A DNA stretch of 55,178 bases from the NCBI GenBank assembly GCA_946407725.1, contig CAMJPM010000008.1, forward strand, positions 1-55,178, written 5' to 3'. The notes under the pieces were generated by a model, which saw nothing but the letters and a program-made list of their open reading frames with translations, was not told the DNA's origin and made no database searches. Made by a program: the position numbers and the translations under genes. Shown piece after piece: positions 1-8,300 of the stretch. Position 1 is the first letter of the stretch. Every line of letters starts with the position of its first letter. Source of the stretch: an uncultured Lachnospiraceae bacterium. Its GTDB lineage: Bacteria; Bacillota; Clostridia; Lachnospirales; Lachnospiraceae.

Positions 1-222
1 CCAAAACAGCAAAAACAACAGAATGGCAAGTATTTTTCTTGTGCACCGGACCAGGCATTACTTGCCAAAACAGCAAAACAACAGAATGGCAAGTATTTTT
101 CTCGTGCATCGGTGCAGTCATTACTTGCCAAAACAGCAAAATCAGCAGAATGGCAAGTATTTTTCTCGTGCACCGGTGTAGGCATTACTTCCAAAACAAT
201 AAAATCAGATGAATAGCAAATA
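1..222. repeat. 63-64 bp tandem repeat, about 3.5 copies
   Basis: Copies begin at 1, 65, 128 and (degenerate, partial) 191, each starting CCAAAACAGC or a close variant. Within each unit boundary an 8-bp inverted repeat, ACTTGCCA and TGGCAAGT, encloses about 20 A/C-rich bases, so each copy can form a hairpin. A GTGCACCGGTG-like part varies most between copies. The array starts at the window edge, so its full length is unknown. It lies just downstream of the stop of the dihydrouridine synthase gene. No protein-coding potential is seen. It could be a minisatellite, a REP-like cluster, or a string of decayed transcription-termination hairpins. Confidence 0.85.
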
Positions 223-241
223 AACAACGACCGAGTAGTCC

Positions 242-1222
242 TCATGGCTTACTTTTATAGCTTATGACCGTTCTGAATACCATTTGTTTGGCGTATTCAT
301 ATTCAGCCGGGTTTTTGGCCCTGAGCAGAGATCTTATGGCTCTGTGGGAATCCCGGAACATGGGGTTATCCTTTGCCCATCCCCAGAGCTCCTTCATCTT
401 GTCCAGGGCATACTTGTCGGCGTTCAGCTCCTTCCTGTATATCTTGTAGATATTCCTGAAAAACAAGCGGTACTCTTCGGGATTGAGAGGCTCCCCTCCC
501 TTATACTCCCTTGCCAGAGCCGGATTGCCGATGAGCCCCCGGCCTATCATGACAGCGCTGACCCCGGGATATTTATTTCCGATCTCATTTATATCCTCCA
601 CAGCCGCTATATCACCGTTATATACAAGGGGGTGCCTTATCTCCTCATAAAACCGTTTAAAAGCCTCCATATCCGGCTCTCCTCTGTAAAAGTCCCTTCC
701 AAGCCGCGGATGGACCGTGACCTCTGACAGAGGATATCGGTTAAAAATCTCTATGAGACGTCCCATATTTCCCGTGTCACGGTATCCGGTCCTTGTCTTC
801 ACGGAAATGCTTATGTCTTCATGCCCCGCTGCCCTGAGACCGTTGAAAACCTCTTCAAAAAAGCGGTCAAGCCTGTCGGGTACAGATAGAAATCCGGATC
901 CTCTCTTTTTGGCAGCCACATCCTTTGAAGGGCATCCGAGATTAAGATTGATCTCTTTATAACCCATATCAATAAGCCAGGCTGCCGTATTCAGGAAGTC
1001 CCCCGGATCATTGGTAAGTATCTGGGGAATTAGTTTCAGATCCCTGTTATTTTCCGGGGAAACGTCCTCTTCCTCCCGCTTTTTATGCCTGCCCTCCCGG
1101 CAGACAGCAGAAATAAAGGGGTTAAAGAAAATATCAACCCCTGAAAACATGCTGTTATATAAATTTCTGAACCTGAACCCCGTAACATCCTCCAGGGGCG
1201 CAAAATAAATCTTATCAATCAT
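242..1222 (-). CDS. tRNA-dihydrouridine synthase (Dus family)
   Basis: This 326-residue protein is a flavoenzyme of the Dus family, which reduces specific uridines of tRNA to dihydrouridine in the cytoplasm using FMN and NADPH. The N-terminus IYFAPLEDVTG matches the family start (APMxxVT), and NLGCPSKDV carries the Cys that acts as general acid in Dus enzymes. VKTRTGYRD, TVHPRLGRDFYRG, VYNGDI and AVMIGRGLIGNP are the expected phosphate- and FMN-binding barrel motifs. Length is typical. Its start overlaps the end of the upstream pgeF gene by 8 bases, so it is the last gene of a coupled nfo-pgeF-dus run. Which Dus subfamily it belongs to (A, B or C) is not resolved here. Confidence 0.93.
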   Translation of the reverse strand: MIDKIYFAPLEDVTGFRFRNLYNSMFSGVDIFFNPFISAVCREGRHKKREEEDVSPENNRDLKLIPQILTNDPGDFLNTAAWLIDMGYKEINLNLGCPSKDVAAKKRGSGFLSVPDRLDRFFEEVFNGLRAAGHEDISISVKTRTGYRDTGNMGRLIEIFNRYPLSEVTVHPRLGRDFYRGEPDMEAFKRFYEEIRHPLVYNGDIAAVEDINEIGNKYPGVSAVMIGRGLIGNPALAREYKGGEPLNPEEYRLFFRNIYKIYRKELNADKYALDKMKELWGWAKDNPMFRDSHRAIRSLLRAKNPAEYEYAKQMVFRTVISYKSKP

Positions 1223-1973
1223 CTATCACTATATATGTAAGTATCTGATGCTTTTTATTGCGGGTGCGTCTCCATGACGAATACTCATCCGTATGGAAAG
1301 TGCAGTGGCCGCTGTCATGGATGTTTTCCTTTAATACCCCCTCCTGGCAAAGAGCTGTGCTTATGGCCGCTCCCAGATCCAGAAGGTATTTTCCTTCGGT
1401 GTCCTTTTTATTAAACATCCGCTCACATTCATTTTCCGAAAAGCCGGCCCTGAAGCTTTCCAGGACATCCTCTCCCACCTCATAACAGCAGGAATGATTA
1501 TAGGGTCCCAGGCAGACGATGATGTCCCCGGGATTGCTTCCGTATTCATCAGCCATTCTTCTTACTGTTTTTCCCGCTATTCTTTTTGATGAACCGGCCC
1601 ATCCGCTATGGGCAATTCCTATGGCTTTATTCACGGGATCCAATAGAACCACTGGAACACAGTCTGCAGTATGCACGCAAAGCATAAGCCCCCTCTGGTC
1701 TGTTATCATGGCATCATAGGCTTCCTCTCCCTGGGGTACATAGACACCTTTTCCCGCATCATCCATCCCCGCAGCAAGGATCTTATCCGTATGATGCTGG
1801 TTTGCCACCGTTATTTTACCGGCATCCTTCTTTAGCTCCTCTGCAAAGAGGGAAAACCGCTCCGGTGTCCACTCTCCGCACAGTCCCGAGGTATACCCGG
1901 CGCTTGCATACCCGGTTATGTTTATTTCATCAAATTGTCTTATCAGTGGTGCCATTGTGCTCACCCAAACCAT
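1215..1973 (-). CDS. pgeF: PgeF/YlmD-type laccase-domain protein
   Basis: This is a 252-residue member of the Cu-oxidase_4 (laccase domain) family, known as PgeF, YfiH or YlmD. Family members have been described as purine nucleoside phosphorylase/deaminases and as a peptidoglycan editing factor. Metal and active-site segments are visible: NQHHTDKI, CVHTADCVPVVLLD, IAHSGWAGSSKRI and a C-terminal HTDEYSSWRRTR. An ATG at 1973 lies inside the end of nfo; a second ATG at 1955, six codons later, has a GGGTGA about five bases upstream and just clears the nfo stop, so it may be the true start (246 residues). The 3' end overlaps the dus start. Cytoplasmic, housekeeping in character. Confidence 0.9.
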   Translation of the reverse strand: MVWVSTMAPLIRQFDEINITGYASAGYTSGLCGEWTPERFSLFAEELKKDAGKITVANQHHTDKILAAGMDDAGKGVYVPQGEEAYDAMITDQRGLMLCVHTADCVPVVLLDPVNKAIGIAHSGWAGSSKRIAGKTVRRMADEYGSNPGDIIVCLGPYNHSCCYEVGEDVLESFRAGFSENECERMFNKKDTEGKYLLDLGAAISTALCQEGVLKENIHDSGHCTFHTDEYSSWRRTRNKKHQILTYIVIDD

Positions 1974-2791
1974 TCCAAAACAGTATGGATCTCCCGGATA
2001 TATCCCTCGTCCTCATTCGGTGTTTCCAGAATAAAGGGCAGTCCCTGAAGAACAGGGTGCATTGCCACCCTCTTCATTGCATCCATGCCGATAAAGCCCT
2101 GTCCCAGTTTTTCATGCCGGTCCTTATGTGAGCCCCGGTCATTTTTGCTGTCATTAAAATGTACCGCCTTAAGCCTTGAAAGGCCGATAATATCATCAAA
2201 TTTATCCAGCACTCCGTCGAGATCTCCCACTATGTCATGTCCTGCGTCCCAGATATGACAGGTATCAAGGCACACACCGGCTTTATCCTTAAATTCAAGT
2301 CTGTCGATGATCTCCCTAATTTCTTCAAAGGTTCCGCCCACCTCCGAACCCTTGCCCGCCATTGTTTCCAAAAGGACCGTTGTCTTCATATCCGCTTTCA
2401 TTGTCCTGTTCAGGGCCTCAGTTATCTGTTCTATCCCTGTCTCGGTTCCCTGTCCGGTATGTGAGCCCGGATGGAAATTATAATAATTTCCCGGCAGCAT
2501 CTCCATGATCTCAAGGTCTTTTTTCAGCATATCAAACCCATAGCTCCGGGTCTCCTCCTTTGCCGAGCAGAGATTCATGGTGTAGCTTCCATGGGCAACC
2601 AGCGGTCCAAATCCATTCTCCGACGAATATCCCATAAGTGCATCCACGTCTTCCCGGATAACAGGCTTTGACTTACCTCCCCGGGGATTTCTCGTAAACC
2701 AGGCAAAGGTATTTCCGCCAAAGTCGCTTATTCTCTTTCCCATGGCCTCATATCCGTCAGTGACGGACAGATGGCATCCTATGAATATCAT
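1961..2791 (-). CDS. nfo: Endonuclease IV, AP endonuclease
   Basis: The 276-residue protein is a deoxyribonuclease IV of the AP endonuclease 2 family, which cleaves DNA 5' of abasic sites in base-excision repair using three zinc ions. It begins IFIGCHLSV. Zinc-ligand motifs are in order: HGSYTMNL, FHPGSHTG, LLETMAGKGSEVG, CLDTCHIWDAGHD, VHFNDSKNDRGSHKDRHEKLG and FILETPNED. Length is normal. A ribosome site AGAGAGG lies 7 bases before the ATG. A short GC-rich hairpin (GCGGGA/TCCCGC, near 2824-2839) lies between it and the upstream metalloprotease gene. It is followed by pgeF with overlap, so the three genes are probably co-transcribed. Confidence 0.95.
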   Translation of the reverse strand: MIFIGCHLSVTDGYEAMGKRISDFGGNTFAWFTRNPRGGKSKPVIREDVDALMGYSSENGFGPLVAHGSYTMNLCSAKEETRSYGFDMLKKDLEIMEMLPGNYYNFHPGSHTGQGTETGIEQITEALNRTMKADMKTTVLLETMAGKGSEVGGTFEEIREIIDRLEFKDKAGVCLDTCHIWDAGHDIVGDLDGVLDKFDDIIGLSRLKAVHFNDSKNDRGSHKDRHEKLGQGFIGMDAMKRVAMHPVLQGLPFILETPNEDEGYIREIHTVLEWFG

Positions 2792-2840
2792 AATAAAACC
2801 TCTCTATTCTATATTTCTGGCGGGACAGATCCCGCTTTCG

Positions 2841-5411
2841 TCAAACGGGTTTTATAACCTGCGACGCCGGGTCGTATGAAACCTGTCCGTTATAGTTATT
2901 GGTACCCGTGACGATTATAAGCTCTCCTTTTTTCTCTGAGGTGAAATCTTTCTTTCCCCCGCTGTTATATCTGATCTTAACCGGAGTATTTTCATCTGTC
3001 TTTACAGAAGCCTTCTTTACCATCTCACTTTTGGCATTATATTTATCAACCGTAAAATTGGTTCCGGTGAGCTCTATCGGAAGTATCTCCATACAGAAGG
3101 GGTTCTTTTTCATCTGTTTATTGGCCTTTTTCACGGCTTTCTTTGTTTCTCCGGATAGTCCCTTCGTATCCAGAACCAGATAATATCCGGGAATTTTATT
3201 ATCCTTGAATGCACTGTAGGAGGCCCTGTTATTATCGCTTACTGTATTTGCGAATATGGAGTTTTCACTTATATAAGCTTTTTTAGGATTCTTTACAGTA
3301 ACTTTCTTCACCGGGATATGGGTGCCGTTTATTGATACAACGGATTTCTCCGGATCAAGCACGGAAGCTTCAAGGGTCTTTTTATCGGGATTATAGAAAA
3401 CCGCTTCCCTTGCAAACAGATTCATGACGAGCTCAGCATCCATACCTTCTATTTTCAGGCTCTCAGAAGGACGCATTGCCAGGGAGAGCTTATTTTCCTG
3501 ATCATCACTGTAGTCCCAGCTGCCGTCAGGATTTCTGAAGGGGTTCTCCTGTTTCTTATTCTTCTCCGGCTCCTTAAGACCATCAAGGTATTCCATCCCC
3601 TTAACACTTACGATCCTGCCCTTAGAATCCCTTAATACCCATACGACACCCTTTCCGATATCCTTAATATTAAAGGTACGGTCCGTGTCAGATCTGAAGG
3701 CCATAACGGTGCCGCCTCCGAGGATAACACGGTTTTCGGTAAGAGCCGATATATCTTCTATGATACCGTTATTATCAGGGTGGTCTTTCCACTCAGCATA
3801 TGCATTTCCAAGAGCTTCCCTGTATCTCATTATTAATTCCGAAGCACCCGCATCATATTCCGAATCTGCTTCCACAACCGGATCGGTACCGTCAACCCCT
3901 GAAAACAGCGCTATGCTGAAGGCGGAAAGCCACCAGGATAGAGTATGGGAGGTTTTTTCTTTAAGATATTCGGAAGCACTGTCTGATGTTATGGATGAAT
4001 TTAAGGATGTTGTAAAGGCTTTCACAAATTTATCATCTATATGTTCAATAAAATACTGACCAAGGGCCGGTGATATGGCGTAATTATTATTGGCGGCCAA
4101 CATATCCGCCGCCTGATCATTACCATAAGCATACGGATAGCATAGGATACCCGATTCTTCGGACATCTCTGAAACTTCCTGAGGACAATCTTCAAAATAA
4201 GCATTCCGGAAACTATTTACCTGCAGGCTGACAGTCTGGGCCAGCCATTCATTTATCCATGCGTCACAGTTAAACTCACCATATTCACTTAATCCTGCAT
4301 AACCTAAAAGAATGTCGTGCTGAACCTCATGGACAAAAGTCCAATACAATACACCAGGGTCCTTCAAACGCAGGATTTTCTGCTCTATGTGCAGCCCGTC
4401 CATAACACCGTTTCCCGAGTATTTTTCGTTGAAATCAAACTCGCTTAAATAGGCGATGGCTCCCCTTTCTTCCTCTCCTATAACGGGTTCCATAAGAAAG
4501 GATATTTTCCCATCCTGATCCCCGTATTCCCTGTCTGCCACCAGATAATCCCCGGTATATTCCCGCTCCTTTTTTATGTATTCATCAAAATTATTCCCCA
4601 GTTCTTCGATCATATCAATACTGTCTTCAGATACACAGGTACGGTACATATTATCAGAGAAGCCAATTATTCCCTGAAGCTTCGGATCGCAGGGAGCATT
4701 ATCTTTTGATCCGAAAATTTTTCCCTTCATATCCTTATCCAGGTCTTTTAATGCTTTCTTTTCTTTATCATTCAGCTGATCCTCTGAAACAGATCCCCAT
4801 ATCGTTGATAATTCTCCGGTATAGAGACATTGATAAACCCTGGACGTAAAGCATTCATTATCTGTGACATAGTCTTTCCCGGGCACACCGGCATAACCAA
4901 TATAGACCTGTCTTGCGATAACGTCCCCCGTCTTATACTCTTTTTTTTCTTCCTTCTGTACTGAAATACCGGGCACAGCCTTTCCCCGGAATCCTTCCGG
5001 CATTTTCAGCGTCGCGCATCTAATATAAGGGGCATGGATATTCTCACTTCCCATGGATATAAGTCTTTCATCCGGAGTGCTCTGAACAGCCGTTCCTTTT
5101 ATATCAGAAGCAAAGCCGATATGCTTTTCCTTAAAGTCATAGTTTTCTGTATCAATTGCACTGGTACGCCACGGCTCGGGATTGACCGCCATTAAATAGT
5201 TCCCGGAAAGTCCGTCAAAGTCTGTGTCATAGGTCTCTTCATCCGCCCTTGCCTCCGGTTCCGACGTAAGAATAAGCGGTTCTTCCATCAGCGAACTAAA
5301 AGAAGCGGTTTCTCCCGCAGGATATGCTTCTCCCGCAAAAGCTAAAACGGATCCTGCAAAAACCGAAACCGCCGTATACCATGCAATCATACTTAAGAAA
5401 TGCTTATTCAT
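2841..5411 (-). CDS. Secreted M30-like zinc metalloprotease with C-terminal beta domains
   Basis: The reading frame is open from 5525, but the start at 5411 is preferred because AAGGATGG precedes it and it yields a clear signal peptide (MNKHFLSMIAWYTAVSVF... cleaved near AFA-GEA). The mature protein is about 830 residues of 856. HEVQH at residues 361-365 is an HExxH zinc motif, followed at residue 388 by Glu in WINEWLAQ, the arrangement seen in gluzincins and in the M30 (hyicolysin) family, where HEFQH plus NEGLA is typical. The last third is rich in short beta-type segments and Lys/Asn (NSGGKKDFTSEKKGELIIVTG), suggesting an Ig-like or wall-associated domain, with no LPXTG anchor. The 52-base gap from the upstream dehydrogenase is small. 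Proteolysis is a family inference; substrate unknown. Confidence 0.75.
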   Translation of the reverse strand: MNKHFLSMIAWYTAVSVFAGSVLAFAGEAYPAGETASFSSLMEEPLILTSEPEARADEETYDTDFDGLSGNYLMAVNPEPWRTSAIDTENYDFKEKHIGFASDIKGTAVQSTPDERLISMGSENIHAPYIRCATLKMPEGFRGKAVPGISVQKEEKKEYKTGDVIARQVYIGYAGVPGKDYVTDNECFTSRVYQCLYTGELSTIWGSVSEDQLNDKEKKALKDLDKDMKGKIFGSKDNAPCDPKLQGIIGFSDNMYRTCVSEDSIDMIEELGNNFDEYIKKEREYTGDYLVADREYGDQDGKISFLMEPVIGEEERGAIAYLSEFDFNEKYSGNGVMDGLHIEQKILRLKDPGVLYWTFVHEVQHDILLGYAGLSEYGEFNCDAWINEWLAQTVSLQVNSFRNAYFEDCPQEVSEMSEESGILCYPYAYGNDQAADMLAANNNYAISPALGQYFIEHIDDKFVKAFTTSLNSSITSDSASEYLKEKTSHTLSWWLSAFSIALFSGVDGTDPVVEADSEYDAGASELIMRYREALGNAYAEWKDHPDNNGIIEDISALTENRVILGGGTVMAFRSDTDRTFNIKDIGKGVVWVLRDSKGRIVSVKGMEYLDGLKEPEKNKKQENPFRNPDGSWDYSDDQENKLSLAMRPSESLKIEGMDAELVMNLFAREAVFYNPDKKTLEASVLDPEKSVVSINGTHIPVKKVTVKNPKKAYISENSIFANTVSDNNRASYSAFKDNKIPGYYLVLDTKGLSGETKKAVKKANKQMKKNPFCMEILPIELTGTNFTVDKYNAKSEMVKKASVKTDENTPVKIRYNSGGKKDFTSEKKGELIIVTGTNNYNGQVSYDPASQVIKPV

Positions 5412-5463
5412 AATCCATCCTTCCTGCAAAACATTCCGGGAGCCACGCAATTTAAAGCCCTCT

Positions 5464-6429
5464 TTAACAGACAGCATTTCTTTCCTCTCCGTTGAGGAAT
5501 GCCTTAAGGTTAAGAAACACCTCATCTACACATCTCTTTCTGGCCTCCACACATGCCCAGGCAAGATGCGGGGTTATGATCAATTTCCCGCTGTCCTTAA
5601 TCTTTCCAAGGGGATTATCCTCAGAGATCGGTTCTCCTTCAAGAACATCCAGACCTGCGCCGGCGATAACATCATTCTCCAGAGCTTCATAAAGTGCCCG
5701 GTTGTCGACCACCGGGACCCTTGCTACATTTATAAGAATGGCTGTTTTTTTCATCTTTGACAGTGCATCTTTATCGATGAAATGACGGCTCAGGTCGCTT
5801 AGCGGACAGTGCAGGGAAATAAAATCACTTTCCTTTAGAAGCCTCTCCTTATCCACCTGTTCAAACCCGGTGTCAAGCTTCCTTCCGGTAATTGAATGAA
5901 TGATCACCCTGCACCCAAAAGACTCCGCTATCTTTGCAACCCTTGATCCTATATTCCCATACCCGGCAATCCCCCAGGTTTTATGATCAAGCTCATTAAA
6001 GGGGATGTCGAAATTTGAAAACCTCTCCTGGGAAGCATACCGGCCCGATTTAACATAGTTATCGTAATATATTATTTTCTGGGAAAGGGTAAGCGCCAGT
6101 GTGAATGTATGCTGTGCAACCATGGCTGTGGAATAGTCCCTTACATTTGCGACACGGATTCCCCGGCTTTTGCAGTATTCTATATCACAGTTATCATATC
6201 CCGTAGCCAGCTCCCCGATGAATTTTACTTTCGGAGCATTCTTCAATGAGAGTTCATTCATTGGAGCCTTATTTGCTATTACTGCGTCGGCATCAGCGAT
6301 ACGTTCCGCAGCCTCCTCCGCAGTCACGGTATTATCATAGGATATAAATTCACCAAGCTCCTCAAAGCAGGACAGATCCACATCCTCACCTGCGCTCAGT
6401 CTTTCAAGCAAAACTATCTTCACAGCCAT
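5464..6429 (-). CDS. D-2-hydroxyacid dehydrogenase (NAD-dependent)
   Basis: This 321-residue protein belongs to the D-isomer specific 2-hydroxyacid dehydrogenases, which interconvert 2-oxoacids and D-2-hydroxyacids with NAD(P)H. The Rossmann motif is GYGNIGSRVAKIAESFG. The catalytic Arg lies in NVARVPVVDN, the Glu in LDVLEGEPIS and the His in ITPHLAWAC, so the triad is complete. Sequence around the substrate loop (ELATGYDNCDIEYC) is like glycerate dehydrogenase (HprA) and related proteins, but specificity cannot be fixed by eye. It precedes the metalloprotease gene by 52 bases and follows the esterase gene by 67 bases; co-transcription is possible but unproven. Confidence 0.9.
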   Translation of the reverse strand: MAVKIVLLERLSAGEDVDLSCFEELGEFISYDNTVTAEEAAERIADADAVIANKAPMNELSLKNAPKVKFIGELATGYDNCDIEYCKSRGIRVANVRDYSTAMVAQHTFTLALTLSQKIIYYDNYVKSGRYASQERFSNFDIPFNELDHKTWGIAGYGNIGSRVAKIAESFGCRVIIHSITGRKLDTGFEQVDKERLLKESDFISLHCPLSDLSRHFIDKDALSKMKKTAILINVARVPVVDNRALYEALENDVIAGAGLDVLEGEPISEDNPLGKIKDSGKLIITPHLAWACVEARKRCVDEVFLNLKAFLNGEERNAVC

Positions 6430-6496
6430 TTTTCCTGCCTTTCCCCACGACTTATGCTATGTCTGGCCAAAATACGCTTTGATATCCGAAAACCCT

Positions 6497-7369
6497 TTAT
6501 CTCATTACAATATGAAATACCTTATGGCATGCATACTTTGCTTCTTCTATCGGATATAAGGGATAAATATGATTCATTCCTTCCGCTACGATCAATTCAT
6601 TTGACACATCTTTATCCAGCATATTGAACATCTTCACCACATCCGGATATAAAACCTCATCGGTTCCGATAAAGACAGTTACATTCTTTAACCCCTTCAT
6701 ATCCCCGTATATCGGGCTGACACGGGGGTCATGCATATCCAGATCTCCCGACCATCTCTTTGCTACCGAGACTGCAGATGCTGCTTCTATAAGCGGATCC
6801 TTCGGCTGGTATTCTCCGATATCCTCATTTTCCATGGAAACATCCACCCAAGGAGAGAAGAGCACCAGCTCATCAGGAAGCCGGATGCCTTCCGACTTAA
6901 AATACTCCGTCAATGCAAGTGACAGTCCTCCGCCGGCGGAATCACCCATAATAATGATCTTCTTTTCAGGATGCTCGGCACAGTGTTTTTTGTATTCCGG
7001 AACAATTAGATCAAAGGCTTCCTTATAGGTTGCAAATGGAGCCAGGCGATAAGCCGGTGCAATAACAAGGGCATTGGTTTCCTTCACAAGCTGCTCGATA
7101 AACTGCCAGTGAAGGGGCACAAAATCATACCGGTATGCTCCGCCGTGGATATAGAAAACAGTATACCTTGATACGCTTTTCTCATTAGCATAAAAAATCC
7201 TGCCGTTCTCATTATCTTCATATCTTGTCAGGATATTATCCGGCGGAGAAGTCTTTTCTTCTCCCTCCTCCAGGGCATCCAGCATTTTCTGCTCACTCTC
7301 CTCTGCGGAAAGCTTCGGCCAGAATTGAAGCAAGGTTGTAAAAATCTTCGCACTTATACTTTTACTCAT
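6497..7369 (-). CDS. Alpha/beta hydrolase, HSL-type esterase
   Basis: A 290-residue carboxylesterase of the hormone-sensitive-lipase-like (Abhydrolase_3) family. The oxyanion-hole motif HGGA is at residues 75-78, the nucleophile elbow GDSAGGG puts Ser at 144, Asp is in GTDEVLYPD (about 237) and His in GMNHIYP (267), so the triad is intact. There is no signal peptide, so it is probably cytoplasmic and acts on short-chain acyl esters. It lies between the DUF1269-type gene (gap about 49 bases) and the hydroxyacid dehydrogenase. Confidence 0.9.
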   Translation of the reverse strand: MSKSISAKIFTTLLQFWPKLSAEESEQKMLDALEEGEEKTSPPDNILTRYEDNENGRIFYANEKSVSRYTVFYIHGGAYRYDFVPLHWQFIEQLVKETNALVIAPAYRLAPFATYKEAFDLIVPEYKKHCAEHPEKKIIIMGDSAGGGLSLALTEYFKSEGIRLPDELVLFSPWVDVSMENEDIGEYQPKDPLIEAASAVSVAKRWSGDLDMHDPRVSPIYGDMKGLKNVTVFIGTDEVLYPDVVKMFNMLDKDVSNELIVAEGMNHIYPLYPIEEAKYACHKVFHIVMR

Positions 7370-7418
7370 ATTATGTCGGTGTACTCCTTATATTAATATC
7401 ATTATTTTTATCCGGTTA

Positions 7419-8017
7419 TTATTTAGATTTCTTTAAAGACGCGAACTGAGCCTTCAGCTTGTTACGCTTTTCATCCACCTTTTCCTTGAACTCTTCTTTT
7501 CTCTGTTTACGAAGGTCTGCCTTAGCCTGACGGGCCATCTCCGCCTGCATTTCGCGGGCTGTATCCACCTCCTGTGAAACAACTGCAGCATCAAAACGGG
7601 CGATCACTGCCTTGTAATTGGAGAGCTTATTATCCAGAACGCTCTCATCTTCCTCGTCAGTAAGTCCGATGAGTGCCACTCCGTCATCAAGCTTGCCTGC
7701 TATCTGCTCTATAAGCGAAGCCCCATCCGCTGCATCTGCAGCGTCTATGGTCATACCCGCAAGCGAGCCCCAGCCTGCTCCGAGAAGCATTCCGACAGGA
7801 CCTCCCAACATGCCTATACACATACCCACAAGTCCTCCAAGGGCTGTATCATCGGTTGTCTTTACGCCGGTATCAAAGGAATCCAGAACCTTCAGCGCCC
7901 CGTTCTCTTTTTTCACCAGCACAGCCTGGGATACAAAGGAAACATCTTTTTCAGCTCTGTTATGGCCTGAAATCCCTCGCTTTCAACCTCAAAAACACTT
8001 ACTAAAACGTTCTGCAT
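7419..8017 (-). pseudogene. DUF1269-type protein with a single-base frameshift
   Basis: The C-terminal 167 codons (7922 down to 7419) encode a glycine-rich hydrophobic hairpin (LGGLVGMCIGMLGGPVGMLLG) followed by a helical, Lys-rich coiled-coil tail (RKQRKEEFKEKVDEKRNK), as in DUF1269 proteins. That frame lacks a good start. An ATG at 8017, preceded by TAAGGAGGTAAAG, starts MQNVLVSVFEVESEGFQA, which is the expected family N-terminus, but it runs into a stop after 34 codons. Moving back one base at GAAAAAG (about 7946-7951) gives ITELKKDVSFVSQAVLVKK and joins the two parts into a 199-residue protein. So the gene is either broken by loss of one A, misassembled at a homopolymer, or expressed by -1 frameshifting. 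Confidence 0.75.
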
Positions 8018-8118
8018 CTTTACCTCCTTATGTTAAATACTGAACAGTTACCTTTCATTTTATATGAACATTTTGCAGAATACAATCCATCTTTTAAGAG
8101 GTTATATTAAAGATTGCT

Positions 8119-8163
8119 ATAGGTTTCCAAACGCAAAATCGGAAAATGCGTTCGGAAGCCTAT
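8119..8163. repeat. Imperfect 17-bp inverted repeat in the divergent intergenic region
   Basis: The arms ATAGGTTTCCAAACGCA (8119-8135) and its near complement at 8147-8163 differ at two positions and enclose 11 bases. It lies between the DUF1269-type gene and the MMPL gene. No T-run follows it on either strand, so it is not a standard terminator; it could be an operator or a cruciform element. Confidence 0.6.
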
Positions 8164-8179
8164 GCTTTCATAAAAAAAA

Positions 8180-8208
8180 TTGCAACACCTGCTATTTTTG
8201 TGTTAAAC
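8180..8208 (+). promoter_or_regulatory. Possible sigma-A promoter for the MMPL-GLUG operon
   Basis: TTGCAA at 8180-8185 and TTAAAC at 8203-8208 are separated by 17 bases, upstream of the MMPL transporter gene. The -35 fits well and the -10 only moderately. A second AT-rich candidate (TTTAGTATAAAG, about 8246-8257) lies closer to the gene. Confidence 0.3.
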
Positions 8209-8261
8209 TGCTATTTCAAGCACTTTATTAAGGGATCGGTATCTATTTAGTATAAAGGGGA

Positions 8262-8290
8262 TTATTAATAAGGAAGTTTATTAATAAGGA
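8262..8290 (+). repeat. Direct repeat carrying duplicated Shine-Dalgarno sites
   Basis: TTATTAATAAGGA occurs at 8262-8274 and again at 8278-8290, 16 bases apart. Each copy contains the palindrome TTATTAATAA and ends in a purine tract that could bind ribosomes (AAGGAAG and AAGGAGAG). Only the second is correctly spaced from the ATG at 8301. This looks like a tandem duplication in the leader of the MMPL gene. Confidence 0.8.
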
Positions 8291-8300
8291 GAGTTATTAA

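Noticed and set aside
1-222. CRISPR-like direct repeats
   Set aside because: The whole 63-bp unit is conserved, including the would-be spacers, and no cas genes are present; it is a plain tandem repeat.
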